IMG/VR virus record: IMGVR_UViG_3300048908_000089
Location: 1 to 38,293 of that record
Reading direction: 5' to 3' (one strand)
From: a virus
DNA length: 38,293 bases
Shown: piece by piece, positions 29,285 through 36,884 of the stretch
Layout: the number at the start of each line of letters is the position of its first letter
Numbering within the stretch: the first letter of the stretch is position 1
Notes under the pieces: generated by a model
Seen by the model: the letters and a program-made list of their open reading frames with translations, nothing else
Told to the model about the DNA's origin: nothing
The model's database searches: none
Made by a program: the position numbers and the translations under genes

Positions 29285-29466
29285 TAGTGGATCGGCGCGA
29301 AGCCGATTGTGGACATCTGAGGGTTGGCCACAAGAAACGAATCGCGGTCCGGGAAGCCAGCGCATTCAGCCAGTTCGTCTGCGCACATCTCCAGCGTAGG
29401 CAGCCCGTGGCATTCGATCGAGCCGATCATTTCGTCGCCAGGGATCAGGATTGCGTATCGGATCAT
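29284..29466 (-). CDS. Third gene of the leftward mini-operon, unknown function
   Basis: This 60-residue protein starts at ATG 29466, one base after the previous stop (TGACATG); GGTG upstream is a moderate SD. It has short strands (IRYAILIPGDEMIGSIECHG) and a helix with acidic residues (LEMCADELAECAGFPDRD), and ends GFAPIH. No family is recognised. A longer frame from 29496 would overlap the second gene. Conservation of order with the two preceding small genes under one promoter supports it. Confidence 0.55.
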   Translation of the reverse strand: MIRYAILIPGDEMIGSIECHGLPTLEMCADELAECAGFPDRDSFLVANPQMSTIGFAPIH

Positions 29467-29467
29467 G

Positions 29468-29614
29468 TCAGCACCAGGTGATGTAGCGGTAGTCAACGGT
29501 ACGGCGGATGGACCAGTGACGGCGTAGCGCGGTCAGTTCCATGTCGTAGCAGCACACTTCGATGTAGCCGCCTGAGAGCAGTATCAGTTCGGTGTGGAGG
29601 TGGTTGAGGTTCAT
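29468..29614 (-). CDS. Second gene of the leftward mini-operon, unknown function
   Basis: ATG 29614 lies one base after the first gene's stop, with GGGG upstream. The 48-residue product begins MNLNHLHTELILLSGGYIEV, has two adjacent Cys (VCCYDME) and ends in a basic, aromatic tail (RRHWSIRRTVDYRYITWC). The pattern of strands and basic tail could bind nucleic acid, but this is guesswork. No family is recognised. Confidence 0.5.
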   Translation of the reverse strand: MNLNHLHTELILLSGGYIEVCCYDMELTALRRHWSIRRTVDYRYITWC

Positions 29615-29615
29615 G

Positions 29616-29744
29616 TCAGGCCCCGATGAGATGCGAAGCATAAGTGCGGGCAGCGTGCAGGCAGAATGCACGATCCGGGTCATCGGCGCAGCCTTCGCGG
29701 TAGTTCGCTGCGTAATGCAAGAGGGCTTTTGCAAGGTCGCTCAT
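29616..29744 (-). CDS. First gene of the leftward mini-operon, unknown function
   Basis: ATG 29744 lies exactly 25 bases after TATAGT of a promoter-leader module, with SD ACGGAGACACACC. The 42-residue product is helical: MSDLAKALLHYAANYREGCA, then DDPDRAFCLHAARTYASHLI and GA. The longer reading from 29873 would run through the promoter and is rejected. It has no membrane segment. Function is unknown; it may be an early host-control peptide. Confidence 0.6.
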   Translation of the reverse strand: MSDLAKALLHYAANYREGCADDPDRAFCLHAARTYASHLIGA

Positions 29745-29769
29745 GGTGTGTCTCCGTTGGTGTGACTCC

Positions 29770-29799
29770 ACTATAGCAATTGCAAAACGAGGAACCCAA
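29770..29799 (-). promoter_or_regulatory. Leftward promoter-leader module, copy 4
   Basis: Read leftward, TTGGGT (29799-29794), an 18-base spacer containing TTTTGCAATTGC, then TATAGT (29775-29770). The 25-base leader (GGAGTCACACCAACGGAG...) ends at ATG 29744. The core differs from copies 1-3 by one base (AATTGC for ATTTGC). Confidence 0.7.
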
Positions 29800-29883
29800 T
29801 AGATTGTTTGCATTATGGTCGCGCGTGCGATAGCGCAAAGTCTTTCGTGCAATGTTATAACGTAACACTTCAACGGTCAGCGA

Positions 29884-30054
29884 TTTGCGGTTTAGTGGCG
29901 AAACGACCCCCTGTGCGAGCCCCAAAAACATCGATGAAGTTAGCGTTCGCTAACCGCCAATATTGATTGCCTAGGCCAGTGCTTTGCGGTCTGATATCGC
30001 CTCGTCAAGACGTGATTTGCGGTAAGTTGTTGATTCTATTGAACAATAATACCA
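29884..30054. promoter_or_regulatory. Non-coding control region with repeats and palindromes
   Basis: About 490 bases (29800-30290) hold no convincing gene. Within them TTTGCGGT occurs three times in the same orientation (29884, 29983, 30016). A perfect inverted repeat GTTAGCG-TT-CGCTAAC lies at 29939-29954, and TATTG-AA-CAATA at 30037-30048. These look like regulator-binding sites placed between the leftward mini-operon and the late rightward operon. From about 30090 to 30235 I see nothing further. No clear phage RNA polymerase promoter was recognised. Confidence 0.5.
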
Positions 30055-30239
30055 GACTTAAACAGTCGGATATGTTTACATAATGGAAACTATCGAACTT
30101 TCGCCCGTCGAATCGGGGTTCTCGGTCCGGAATGAAAAGCATTCTCAAACTCTGGGAACCCTGGCCCTCCCCGCCGGACGGGTGGCTAAATTTGGAGACG
30201 TGTTTCCCAAACCGCGCACCGGAAAAACATCGCTGGAAT

Positions 30240-30268
30240 TTCCTGCCAGTTCGGCGCTGTGCCATAAT
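30240..30268 (+). promoter_or_regulatory. Candidate late promoter, extended -10 type
   Basis: TTCCTG (30240-30245), 17 bases, then CATAAT (30263-30268) preceded by TG (TGCCATAAT). It lies 22 bases before the first structural gene's ATG with SD CCGGAGGG between. This is a by-eye call with a weak -35. Confidence 0.35.
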
Positions 30269-30290
30269 CGCGCGAAACCCCGGAGGGTAT

Positions 30291-31073
30291 ATGGCGAGCA
30301 ATGGATATCTGAAGAGCGTTTCACAGAACCCGGTTGAGATCGTGTTCCCGCTGGCGGCGACCTTGAACCGCATTGGCGGGCATAGCCGCGTGGCCGTGTA
30401 CGGGCACCATCCGAGTCCGGTGACGGCAGGTGCTGACGTGTGGGAGGGAAGCGGGGCGTACCCGTTTCAGGCGGCAGCCGTCACGCTGGAGATTCTCTCG
30501 GCGAGCGCGAACGACACGGCGGCGGGTACGGGCGCACGGACGTTCACCCTCACGGGGCTGGACGCGAACTACAACGTTATCAGCGAGACGCTGACAATGG
30601 CGGGCGTGACGCCGGTACAGAGCACGAAGCAGTATCTGCGCGTGAACGGGCTGATTATGGCCAGTGGCGGGAGCGGCATGGTCAACGCGGGGGACGTGAC
30701 CTTGCGCGTGACGGGCGCGGGTGCCACGCAGGCTATCGCGCGCGCCGGGTACGGGTACGCGAAGCAGGCGATCTACACCGTGCCGGCGGGGTTCACGTTT
30801 CTGGCGACGGATCTGCTGTTCGAGTGCGGCGGCACGGGAACGACGACGGATATCCAGTTCAGCTTTACGCGGATCAATGCGATCAACAACACGATCCAGA
30901 CGACCAATGAGTACATTGCGGGGCCGCTGTTCCCGGTTCAGCGTAGTGTGATCGTGGGTGCGCTGGTGCCGGAGAAGACGACACTGACGACGCGCGTCAA
31001 GGCGGTGACAGGCACGGTGGAAGGGTTTGCGGCGTTCGAAGGCATTCTGATCGACAACGTGGATCTGCTATGA
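30291..31073 (+). CDS. Putative virion structural protein, beta-rich
   Basis: This 260-residue protein starts at ATG 30291 behind CCCCGGAGGGTAT; a longer reading from 30132 lacks an SD. It is strand-rich with few charges (AAVTLEILSASANDTAAGTG, ARTFTLTGLDANYNVISETL, TMAGVTPVQSTKQYLRVNGL). The 'TLTGLDANYNVISETLTMAG' and 'YLRVN' phrases recall structural proteins of marine and other podoviruses, which have repeated Ig-like or jelly-roll strands. It is the first gene of the late cluster, before the terminase. A capsid decoration or tail role is possible; which is unknown. Confidence 0.65.
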   Translation: MASNGYLKSVSQNPVEIVFPLAATLNRIGGHSRVAVYGHHPSPVTAGADVWEGSGAYPFQAAAVTLEILSASANDTAAGTGARTFTLTGLDANYNVISETLTMAGVTPVQSTKQYLRVNGLIMASGGSGMVNAGDVTLRVTGAGATQAIARAGYGYAKQAIYTVPAGFTFLATDLLFECGGTGTTTDIQFSFTRINAINNTIQTTNEYIAGPLFPVQRSVIVGALVPEKTTLTTRVKAVTGTVEGFAAFEGILIDNVDLL

Positions 31074-31189
31074 CGAAACAGCCATTCACGCATAAACCGA
31101 ACGTGCCCCGCCGTGGCGCGAACCCCCCGAGGGAACAGCACGGCGAGAAGGTGAAGCCGCAGAAGGAACTGGCGAAGAGGAACAAGTGA
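31070..31189 (+). CDS. Tiny basic protein preceding the terminase
   Basis: ATG 31070 overlaps the preceding stop (ATGA) and gives 39 residues (MTKQPFTHKPNVPRRGANPP, then REQHGEKVKPQKELAKRNK). It is Lys/Arg/Pro-rich and probably disordered. The terminase GTG overlaps its stop (GTGA). The coupling on both sides supports translation. Function is unknown; similar tiny basic genes follow the terminase. Confidence 0.55.
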   Translation: MTKQPFTHKPNVPRRGANPPREQHGEKVKPQKELAKRNK

Positions 31190-33186
31190 CCGGCCTGACT
31201 TCAGCAGCAACCTTACGCATCATCTCGGAAGACCGGGCACTCGCAAGCGCAATGGTGTTCCCGCACCGGCATCCGCAGAACTCGCCGGCGGCGCACGTGC
31301 AGATCATGGACGCGTGGCGCGCGCAGGATGAGTACGTGCTCATCGAGATGTTCCGCGAAGGCGGGAAGTCAACACTGAGCGAGGAGTTCCTGTTGCTGGA
31401 GGCGTGCCTCGGCAACTTCGGCTATTGCATCATCATTGGCGAGACGTACACGAAGGCATGCCAGCGCCTGGAGGCGATCAAGTTCGAAGCGTCGCGGAAC
31501 ATGAAGCTGGCGAGTCTGTTTGGCAAGCTGAAGGTGTCCGGGCATCTCTGGAACGAGCATCAGTTCGAACTGCCGAACGGCGTGCTGATCGAGGCCCACG
31601 GGTGGGAAGAAGAAATCCGGGGGTTCAAGTGGCACGACCTGCGGCCTGACCGCGCGTACCTGGACGATATCGAGAACAAGGAACGCGTCAAGGACAAGGC
31701 GGCGGTCGATGCGTCGATGCGCAAGATCTACCTCGAACTGATGCCTGCGATGGACAAGGAGAAAGGCAAGATCCGTGTGACAGGGACCCCTCTGGCCGAA
31801 GACTGCATGATTACGCGGTTGCGCGGTGACCGGTTCTGGACCAGCATGCGTTTCCCGATCTGCAATGGGGATATCGATGACCCGGGGACGGTTGCCACGT
31901 GGCCGGAGCGCTACCCGATGGAGTGGGTGCGGCGCGAGCGCGACAAGATGGAGTCCGCCGGCCAGCTGCGCGGGTTCATGCAGGAATACATGCTGATGGC
32001 GATCGGCAGTCAGGACAAACCTTTCGAGAGTGAGCATATCCGTGAAATTGCAATCGACCCTGCGCCGTGGCTTCCAAAGACTCTGGTGGTTGACCCCGCC
32101 CGCACTGCTAGTGTTACTTCTAGCGACCGGACGGGCCGGGTGGTGCTTAGCCGACTCGGCACCCGCATTTACGTGCATGCTTCAAGCGGTGAGTACTGGA
32201 AACCCGACCAGATAATCGCGGATGCGTTCGACACGTCGCGCCGGTTTGACGATGCGAACGTCGCGATTGAAAAGAACTCGCTTGATGAGTGGTTGCTCCA
32301 GCCAATGCGCGCGGAGATGCTCCGGCGCGGCGTCAGCCTGCCGCTGAAGGCGATCCAGGCGCCGCAGGACAGGAGCAAGGAACAGTTCATCATGGGGCTT
32401 CAGCCGTTCTTCGAAGCCGGGGACATTGTTCTGGTCGGCGGCGCGGGCCAGCATAAGCAGCTGGTTGCGGAGATTCTCAACTTCCCGTCTGGCAAGCGCG
32501 ACATTCTCAACGCACTGGCGTACGCGCAGCGGGTCTTTTCAGGAGTTCCGGTTTATGAAGACTTCGGAAGCTGGAACATCATCGACGGATATGAACCTTC
32601 TGCCCGCGATGCAATGGCGCTCTGCTTCAACGCGAACGGCAGCGAAACTACGGCGGCGCTTGTGGCTGTTGAGGGTGAGCGACTGGCCGTGGTTGCCGAC
32701 TGGATTTCGCCAGTCGTGCCAGCGCAGGCTGTACCGGACGTGCTGCAACTTGTACGCGCAGCTTTCCCGCGAGCAAGGCTGACGTGCTGGGTGCCGGGCG
32801 ACGTGGCCGACCAGGCGGACCGCCTGCCGCTGATGACGGCCCTGCGAACTTCGAAAATGAACCCGATGCGCGGGGCCTATCCGACGATGGCGCGCGGCGC
32901 GCTGTCGCCCATGATCCGCACGGAGAGCAAGGGCAAGCGCCTCTTCCTTGTTGACAGCAACGCGCGGCAGACGCTCAACGCACTGGCGGGCGGGTATTGC
33001 TATCAGGTCAGCAAGACCGGGCAGCAGTCGCAGGAACCGGAGCGCGGCGCGCATCGCACCTTGCTTGAAGGGCTTGAGGCAGCGGTATTTGTGCTAACAT
33101 CGCGTCAAAACACCTTGCCGGAAGATCTGCATTCTGCTATGAATCCGCATGGTGCAACCTATTTCACATCATTACCCCGGAGGTAA
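31186..33186 (+). CDS. Large terminase subunit (packaging ATPase/nuclease)
   Basis: This 666-residue protein starts with GTG 31186, overlapping the previous stop. The ATPase part has a variant Walker A REGGKST (residues 57-63), motor strand GYCIIIGETYTKACQR, Walker B RAYLDDIEN (156-164) and coupling motif VTGTPL (198-203). The RNase H-like nuclease part begins with TLVVDPARTASVTSSDRTG (D303), continues with NVAIEKNSLDEWL and KRDILNALAYAQRVF. About 180 further residues follow (from GYEPSARDAMALCFNANGS), longer than usual; this tail again has strand-helix patterns (LVAVEGERLAVVADW). It would cut and pump concatemeric DNA into proheads with a small subunit. The portal gene follows after four tiny genes. 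Confidence 0.9.
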   Translation: MTGLTSAATLRIISEDRALASAMVFPHRHPQNSPAAHVQIMDAWRAQDEYVLIEMFREGGKSTLSEEFLLLEACLGNFGYCIIIGETYTKACQRLEAIKFEASRNMKLASLFGKLKVSGHLWNEHQFELPNGVLIEAHGWEEEIRGFKWHDLRPDRAYLDDIENKERVKDKAAVDASMRKIYLELMPAMDKEKGKIRVTGTPLAEDCMITRLRGDRFWTSMRFPICNGDIDDPGTVATWPERYPMEWVRRERDKMESAGQLRGFMQEYMLMAIGSQDKPFESEHIREIAIDPAPWLPKTLVVDPARTASVTSSDRTGRVVLSRLGTRIYVHASSGEYWKPDQIIADAFDTSRRFDDANVAIEKNSLDEWLLQPMRAEMLRRGVSLPLKAIQAPQDRSKEQFIMGLQPFFEAGDIVLVGGAGQHKQLVAEILNFPSGKRDILNALAYAQRVFSGVPVYEDFGSWNIIDGYEPSARDAMALCFNANGSETTAALVAVEGERLAVVADWISPVVPAQAVPDVLQLVRAAFPRARLTCWVPGDVADQADRLPLMTALRTSKMNPMRGAYPTMARGALSPMIRTESKGKRLFLVDSNARQTLNALAGGYCYQVSKTGQQSQEPERGAHRTLLEGLEAAVFVLTSRQNTLPEDLHSAMNPHGATYFTSLPRR

Positions 33187-33188
33187 TC

Positions 33189-33350
33189 ATGGCCGTTTCC
33201 CGTACCATTGTCCCGAAAGCCCCCACGCAAAACCCGACCGCCTTCTACAAGGGCGAACAGCAGGGCGGCACGCACGGCAAGCCGACCAGCGTTCCCGAGA
33301 AGCTTCAGGGCGGCCCGATGCGCGAGAAAATGCGCCGCAACGGTCTGTGA
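33189..33350 (+). CDS. Tiny basic protein 1 between terminase and portal
   Basis: ATG 33189 behind CCCCGGAGGTAATC gives 53 residues (MAVSRTIVPKAPTQNPTAFY, then KGEQQGGTHGKPTSVPEKLQ and GGPMREKMRRNGL). It is polar, Gly/Pro/Lys-rich and probably disordered. It is the first of four small genes with overlapping or close starts. Head lumen or packaging accessory roles are possible, but none is shown. Confidence 0.6.
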   Translation: MAVSRTIVPKAPTQNPTAFYKGEQQGGTHGKPTSVPEKLQGGPMREKMRRNGL

Positions 33351-33499
33351 TGGAAGGCAAGAAAGGCCGCATGTCGCGTGTGTACACCGCGCCGGGCAAA
33401 AAGGCCACGCCCGAACAGGTCAAGAAAGGCGGCAAGATGCCGGAGCGCGGCGAGCGCACCGAGAAGCATCGAACCACCAAAGGCAAGATGGGCGGCTGA
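33350..33499 (+). CDS. Tiny basic protein 2 between terminase and portal
   Basis: ATG 33350 overlaps the previous stop (TGATG) and gives 49 residues (MEGKKGRMSRVYTAPGKKAT, then PEQVKKGGKMPERGERTEKH and a Lys/Gly-rich end). No hydrophobic core or cysteine is present. Composition resembles its neighbours, as if these arose by duplication or shared selection for basic, flexible peptides. Function is unknown. Confidence 0.55.
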   Translation: MEGKKGRMSRVYTAPGKKATPEQVKKGGKMPERGERTEKHRTTKGKMGG

Positions 33500-33501
33500 T
33501 C

Positions 33502-33657
33502 GTGGGCTATCGCGACCATCACAAGAGTGAAGGCAGCCAGGGCCCGGAGCGCGACACGCGCAAAACGCCAGGCAAAGGCGCCAAGCTCCCGCCGATGGGC
33601 GCGAAGCGCAAGATCATCGCGCGGCACGCCGACATCAAACCGAAGGGGCGGAAATGA
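33502..33657 (+). CDS. Tiny basic protein 3 between terminase and portal
   Basis: GTG 33502, two bases after the previous stop, gives 51 residues (MGYRDHHKSEGSQGPERDTR, then KTPGKGAKLPPMGAKRKIIA and RHADIKPKGRK). Basic and Pro/Gly-rich. Its stop overlaps the next start (ATGA). No SD stands out, so coupling probably drives translation. Confidence 0.5.
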   Translation: MGYRDHHKSEGSQGPERDTRKTPGKGAKLPPMGAKRKIIARHADIKPKGRK

Positions 33658-33869
33658 AAGCATCGAAGAAGGACATGCGCGGCAACAGCGGGCGCAACTG
33701 GTCGCAATCGGTTGATCTGCGCAGCGGCAAGATGTGGGCGGACAGCAAGACGCCGTACGGACGCACGTCGAAGAAGCCGGAAGAAGATGATCGGCCCGCG
33801 CGCACGCCGGCGGACCGCAACACGGGCAGTTCCCTCGCACGCAAGCTGGCCGGAAAAGTGATCGGGTAA
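33654..33869 (+). CDS. Small basic protein 4 directly before the portal
   Basis: ATG 33654 gives 71 residues (MKASKKDMRGNSGRNWSQSV, then DLRSGKMWADSKTPYGRTSK and a Pro/Asp/Arg-rich region, ending SLARKLAGKVIG). It overlaps the previous stop by four bases and its own stop overlaps the portal start (TAATG). The terminal short helix may be ordered. Function is unknown. Confidence 0.6.
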   Translation: MKASKKDMRGNSGRNWSQSVDLRSGKMWADSKTPYGRTSKKPEEDDRPARTPADRNTGSSLARKLAGKVIG

Positions 33870-36049
33870 TGGCGCGCAAAAAGAAAGAAGAAAAGAAGGA
33901 CGAACAGCCCGTCATCGAAACAGTCGATAGTCGGGCGATTGACGCTGAGCGCACCGGGGAAGAGATTGAGAATTTCGCGGAAGACCTGTCTTCCGATGCG
34001 TATATCGACGCGGCGAAGCTCTATCCGAAGATCCAGAAGTGCTATGAAAACAAACAGCAGCAGTCCGACTGGGTTGAAGAGTACTGGAATATCTACAACG
34101 CGCGCCCCGATGAAAACCAGCAGTACACAGGCAACAGCCAGTGCTACATACCCGCTGTTCGGGATGCAATCAACGCTCGATGCAAGCGCACTCTTGCTAC
34201 TCTGTTCCCAGCGAATTACAAACACGTTGACGCGGTTGGACCGGCTTCCGTTACGCCGTTTCCTACGCTTGCGCTACTAGAGCATTACATACGAAAAACG
34301 AACCTGAAGGATATCGTTCGCGCGGATCTGCTATCGGGCGACGTGTCAGGCCAATGGCTGCTGTATATCGACTGGATGAAGACGACGCGCCGCGTGACGG
34401 AGCTCGTCAAGAAACCGCCAATCCTGAGCGACGAAGAAGCAGGCGTTGACGTTGAAGACGTGACGGCTGAGGAAGAGTGGGACACGGAAGAGACGGAAGT
34501 CGTGGATGAGATGCCGGATATCACGCCGATGGCGGTTGATGATCTGGCCGTCTACCCGCCGACCGTGAACGACATCGAGCGCGCGACCGCTACGGCGGTA
34601 CGGCTGCGCCTGTCGAAAGAATCCGTGCAGCAGTTCATCGATGAAGGCGTCTTCGTCGGGTGGAACGCGAAAGAAATCATGGACAACCTGAACGAACCGG
34701 ATGGCGGTCGTCAGAAGAGTGTCCCGAACAAACGCCGGACCGCTGACGCGGGCGTGCGCACGGAAGGCACGTACAAGTACGCGCTGGTCTACGAGGTACA
34801 CACGAATCTGGAACTGGAAGAAGGACGTGGCAAGGAACCTTGCTTCGTCTACTACGCCGGTCCTGAAGTCATCCTGGGCATCATCCGAAACCCGTTCTGG
34901 TCAAAGAAGCGTCCGATCATCACGGCACCGGTTGAACGGATTCAGGGCACGATTTACGGTATCTCACGCGTAGAGCCGGTCAAGTACCTCCAGTGGAATC
35001 TGAACGACTACTGGAACATGGGGCAGGACAGCGCGCAGTACGCGCTTCTACCTATCGTGATGACCGATCCGTTAGCCAATCCCAATTATCAGTCAATGGT
35101 GATGGGTCTCGCCGCCGTGTGGCTGACCGATCCGCAGAAGACGCAGTTTGCGCAGTTCCCGGCGATCTACAAGGATGCCGTGGCGCTCTGTCAGGCGATC
35201 AAAGCGCAGATCAACGAGAGTATGGAAGTCAATGACGCCATGCTCGGCAAGATGCCCGCCGGCCGGAAGAATCAGGCGCAGGCCGCAGCTCAGGCGCAGG
35301 AACAGCAGTCCAACATCATTGACCATGCAAAGCGCTACGAGGGCTGCATCCTGAATCCGTTGCTCGAACGCATGTTCGAGCTCGACCGCCAGTTCCGTAC
35401 GAAGGAACTGACCGTGGTTACGATGGGCGAAGTCGGCGCGCGCGCGAAGCAGGAAGAGATTCCCGTGCAGGCGTTCAATGAACGGTATTTCTTCCGCTGG
35501 TGTGGCACGGCTTACCAGACGGGCATGCAGCGCATGCAGCAGATGATTGCGTGGATGAACGTCTTGCGAGGCATCCCCCCGCAGCAACTGGACGGCAGAC
35601 GCCTGAACGTGGGTCCCATTCTGGAAATGGGCACAGAACAGATCTTCGGCCCGGAAGTCGGCCCGCGCATCCTGATCGATGAACGCAACCTGTTCCACGT
35701 CGAGCCAAGCGATGAAAACCTGATGATGCACAACGGCTTGCCTGCCGAAGTTCATCCGGCGGACGACGACCAGCGGCACATCGCGGAGCACATGCAAGGC
35801 GCGACGCTGACAGGCGATCCTCACGGCCTGTTCCGCGCGCACATTCAGGCGCACCAGCAAGCCATGAACCAGAAGATGCAGAAGCAGCTCGGCGCACCGC
35901 AGGGCCAGCCAGGCGTGCCCGGCGGCGCGGGCCCCGGCGTGGCGGGCAGTCCGCGCCCCGGCGCTCAGCCCGGCCAGCCTCGCGCGCAAGGGCCCGCCGG
36001 TATGGTGCATCCTGACTCGGTTCAAGATCCGCAGATGGGGCCGCGATAA
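33869..36049 (+). CDS. Portal protein
   Basis: This 726-residue protein sits after the terminase and has portal traits of large podoviruses. The N-terminus is charged (MARKKKEEKKDEQPVIETVD). The wing region includes KCYENKQQQSDWVEEYWNIY, YIPAVRDAINARCKRTLATL and an acidic insertion rich in Glu/Asp (residues about 190-220). The stem/clip region is around NPFWSKKRPIITAPVERIQG and YGISRVEPVKYLQWNLNDYW. A Gln-rich helix (GRKNQAQAAAQAQEQQSNII) fits the crown or tunnel-loop area. The C-terminus is Gly/Pro/Gln-rich and probably flexible. It would form the DNA entry ring at one capsid vertex. Length is at the high end, as in P22 gp1 (725 residues). Confidence 0.85.
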   Translation: MARKKKEEKKDEQPVIETVDSRAIDAERTGEEIENFAEDLSSDAYIDAAKLYPKIQKCYENKQQQSDWVEEYWNIYNARPDENQQYTGNSQCYIPAVRDAINARCKRTLATLFPANYKHVDAVGPASVTPFPTLALLEHYIRKTNLKDIVRADLLSGDVSGQWLLYIDWMKTTRRVTELVKKPPILSDEEAGVDVEDVTAEEEWDTEETEVVDEMPDITPMAVDDLAVYPPTVNDIERATATAVRLRLSKESVQQFIDEGVFVGWNAKEIMDNLNEPDGGRQKSVPNKRRTADAGVRTEGTYKYALVYEVHTNLELEEGRGKEPCFVYYAGPEVILGIIRNPFWSKKRPIITAPVERIQGTIYGISRVEPVKYLQWNLNDYWNMGQDSAQYALLPIVMTDPLANPNYQSMVMGLAAVWLTDPQKTQFAQFPAIYKDAVALCQAIKAQINESMEVNDAMLGKMPAGRKNQAQAAAQAQEQQSNIIDHAKRYEGCILNPLLERMFELDRQFRTKELTVVTMGEVGARAKQEEIPVQAFNERYFFRWCGTAYQTGMQRMQQMIAWMNVLRGIPPQQLDGRRLNVGPILEMGTEQIFGPEVGPRILIDERNLFHVEPSDENLMMHNGLPAEVHPADDDQRHIAEHMQGATLTGDPHGLFRAHIQAHQQAMNQKMQKQLGAPQGQPGVPGGAGPGVAGSPRPGAQPGQPRAQGPAGMVHPDSVQDPQMGPR

Positions 36050-36552
36050 TGGCTGATCAATTTCAACTCGCTCTCCCCGTCTTCCAGATATTGGGCGGCA
36101 TGAACGACGCGGAAAGTCTGCGACGAGCCTTGCTTACGTTGTCGAATCAGGCTAATTCAGCAGTAAATATCCTGTCAGCCACGAAGACGGGCATTGTTTT
36201 GACAACGGTTCTCACCGGTCAGGCGGGCGCAATCTCCCCGACCGCGATCTATACAGCGCCCGTTGCGGGGCTTTACCGTGCGACGATCAGTGAGATTGTT
36301 ACGACGGCCAACGCAGGCGCCACGGGCAGTTACACCATTCTGCTAGTCAACGACAACGGAATAAACCACTCCGATCCGAACAGCTTCGCTACCGGTATGC
36401 CGCTGACGACAGCCGGCAACGAAACAAGCGCGACATTTAATTTCTACTGCGCCGCCTCAACGCCAGTTACTCTGAGCACCACGGCGACAGGTACGGTAAC
36501 CGGCGGCGTGTATGCGTTGCGAATCGTACTTGAATGCCTGGGGGCGGCATGA
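36049..36552 (+). CDS. Jelly-roll-like structural / head-fibre-like protein
   Basis: This 167-residue protein starts at ATG 36049 within the portal stop (TAATG). The first 45 residues are a helical attachment region (GGMNDAESLRRALLTLSNQA). The rest is strand-rich with C1q/TNF-like spacing (PTAIYTAPVAGLYRATISEI, VTLSTTATGTVTGGVYALRI) and ends LECLGAA. The layout of short helix plus trimeric jelly roll resembles phage head fibres or decoration proteins. Its stop overlaps the peptidase start (ATGA). The exact site on the virion is unknown. Confidence 0.6.
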   Translation: MADQFQLALPVFQILGGMNDAESLRRALLTLSNQANSAVNILSATKTGIVLTTVLTGQAGAISPTAIYTAPVAGLYRATISEIVTTANAGATGSYTILLVNDNGINHSDPNSFATGMPLTTAGNETSATFNFYCAASTPVTLSTTATGTVTGGVYALRIVLECLGAA

Positions 36553-36884
36553 AAGACTTCTGCGCACGCGTGACTCCGTGGGGCACAATACAGACGGGCG
36601 ATCAGTTCGCCGTTCTGTCGCGCTTTGAGCAGAACGCGATTCTGGCTCACGAGCGCGGCCACCTGCATCACAAACATGTAAATCGGAGATTGATATGGGT
36701 TCTGACGCTTCGAGCGTTTTTTCAGACTGAGAAGTTTTTCGCGATGTGCGAAGCGCAGGAATTGGAGGCGGACCAGTACGCGAAAGCATGCGGCTACGGG
36801 CCCGGCCTGGTAACGTACCTGCTGACGCATTGCCCCGGCGGGCGCCCATCAATAAGCAAACGGTTAAGGGCACTCCATGGCTGA
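36549..36884 (+). CDS. Minimal M48-like zinc metallopeptidase
   Basis: This 111-residue protein starts at ATG 36549, overlapping the preceding stop. It contains ILAHERGHLHHKHVNRR with the HExxH zinc motif (H34, E35, H38) and the third ligand motif AQELEADQYA (E71-x3-D75), as in M48 peptidases. GYGPGLVTYLL and the C-terminal RPSISKRLRAL match the end of the M48 domain. A hydrophobic segment (LIWVLTLRAFF) lies between the motifs. No signal peptide is present. Located between portal/head-fibre genes and, on circular closure, the capsid gene, it could be a prohead protease or a virion-associated enzyme. Both are inference. Confidence 0.75.
   Translation: MKDFCARVTPWGTIQTGDQFAVLSRFEQNAILAHERGHLHHKHVNRRLIWVLTLRAFFQTEKFFAMCEAQELEADQYAKACGYGPGLVTYLLTHCPGGRPSISKRLRALHG

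Noticed and set aside
30083-30337. 84-codon rightward frame before the first late gene
   Set aside because: No SD, and it overlaps the SD and start of the well-supported gene at 30291 in another frame.
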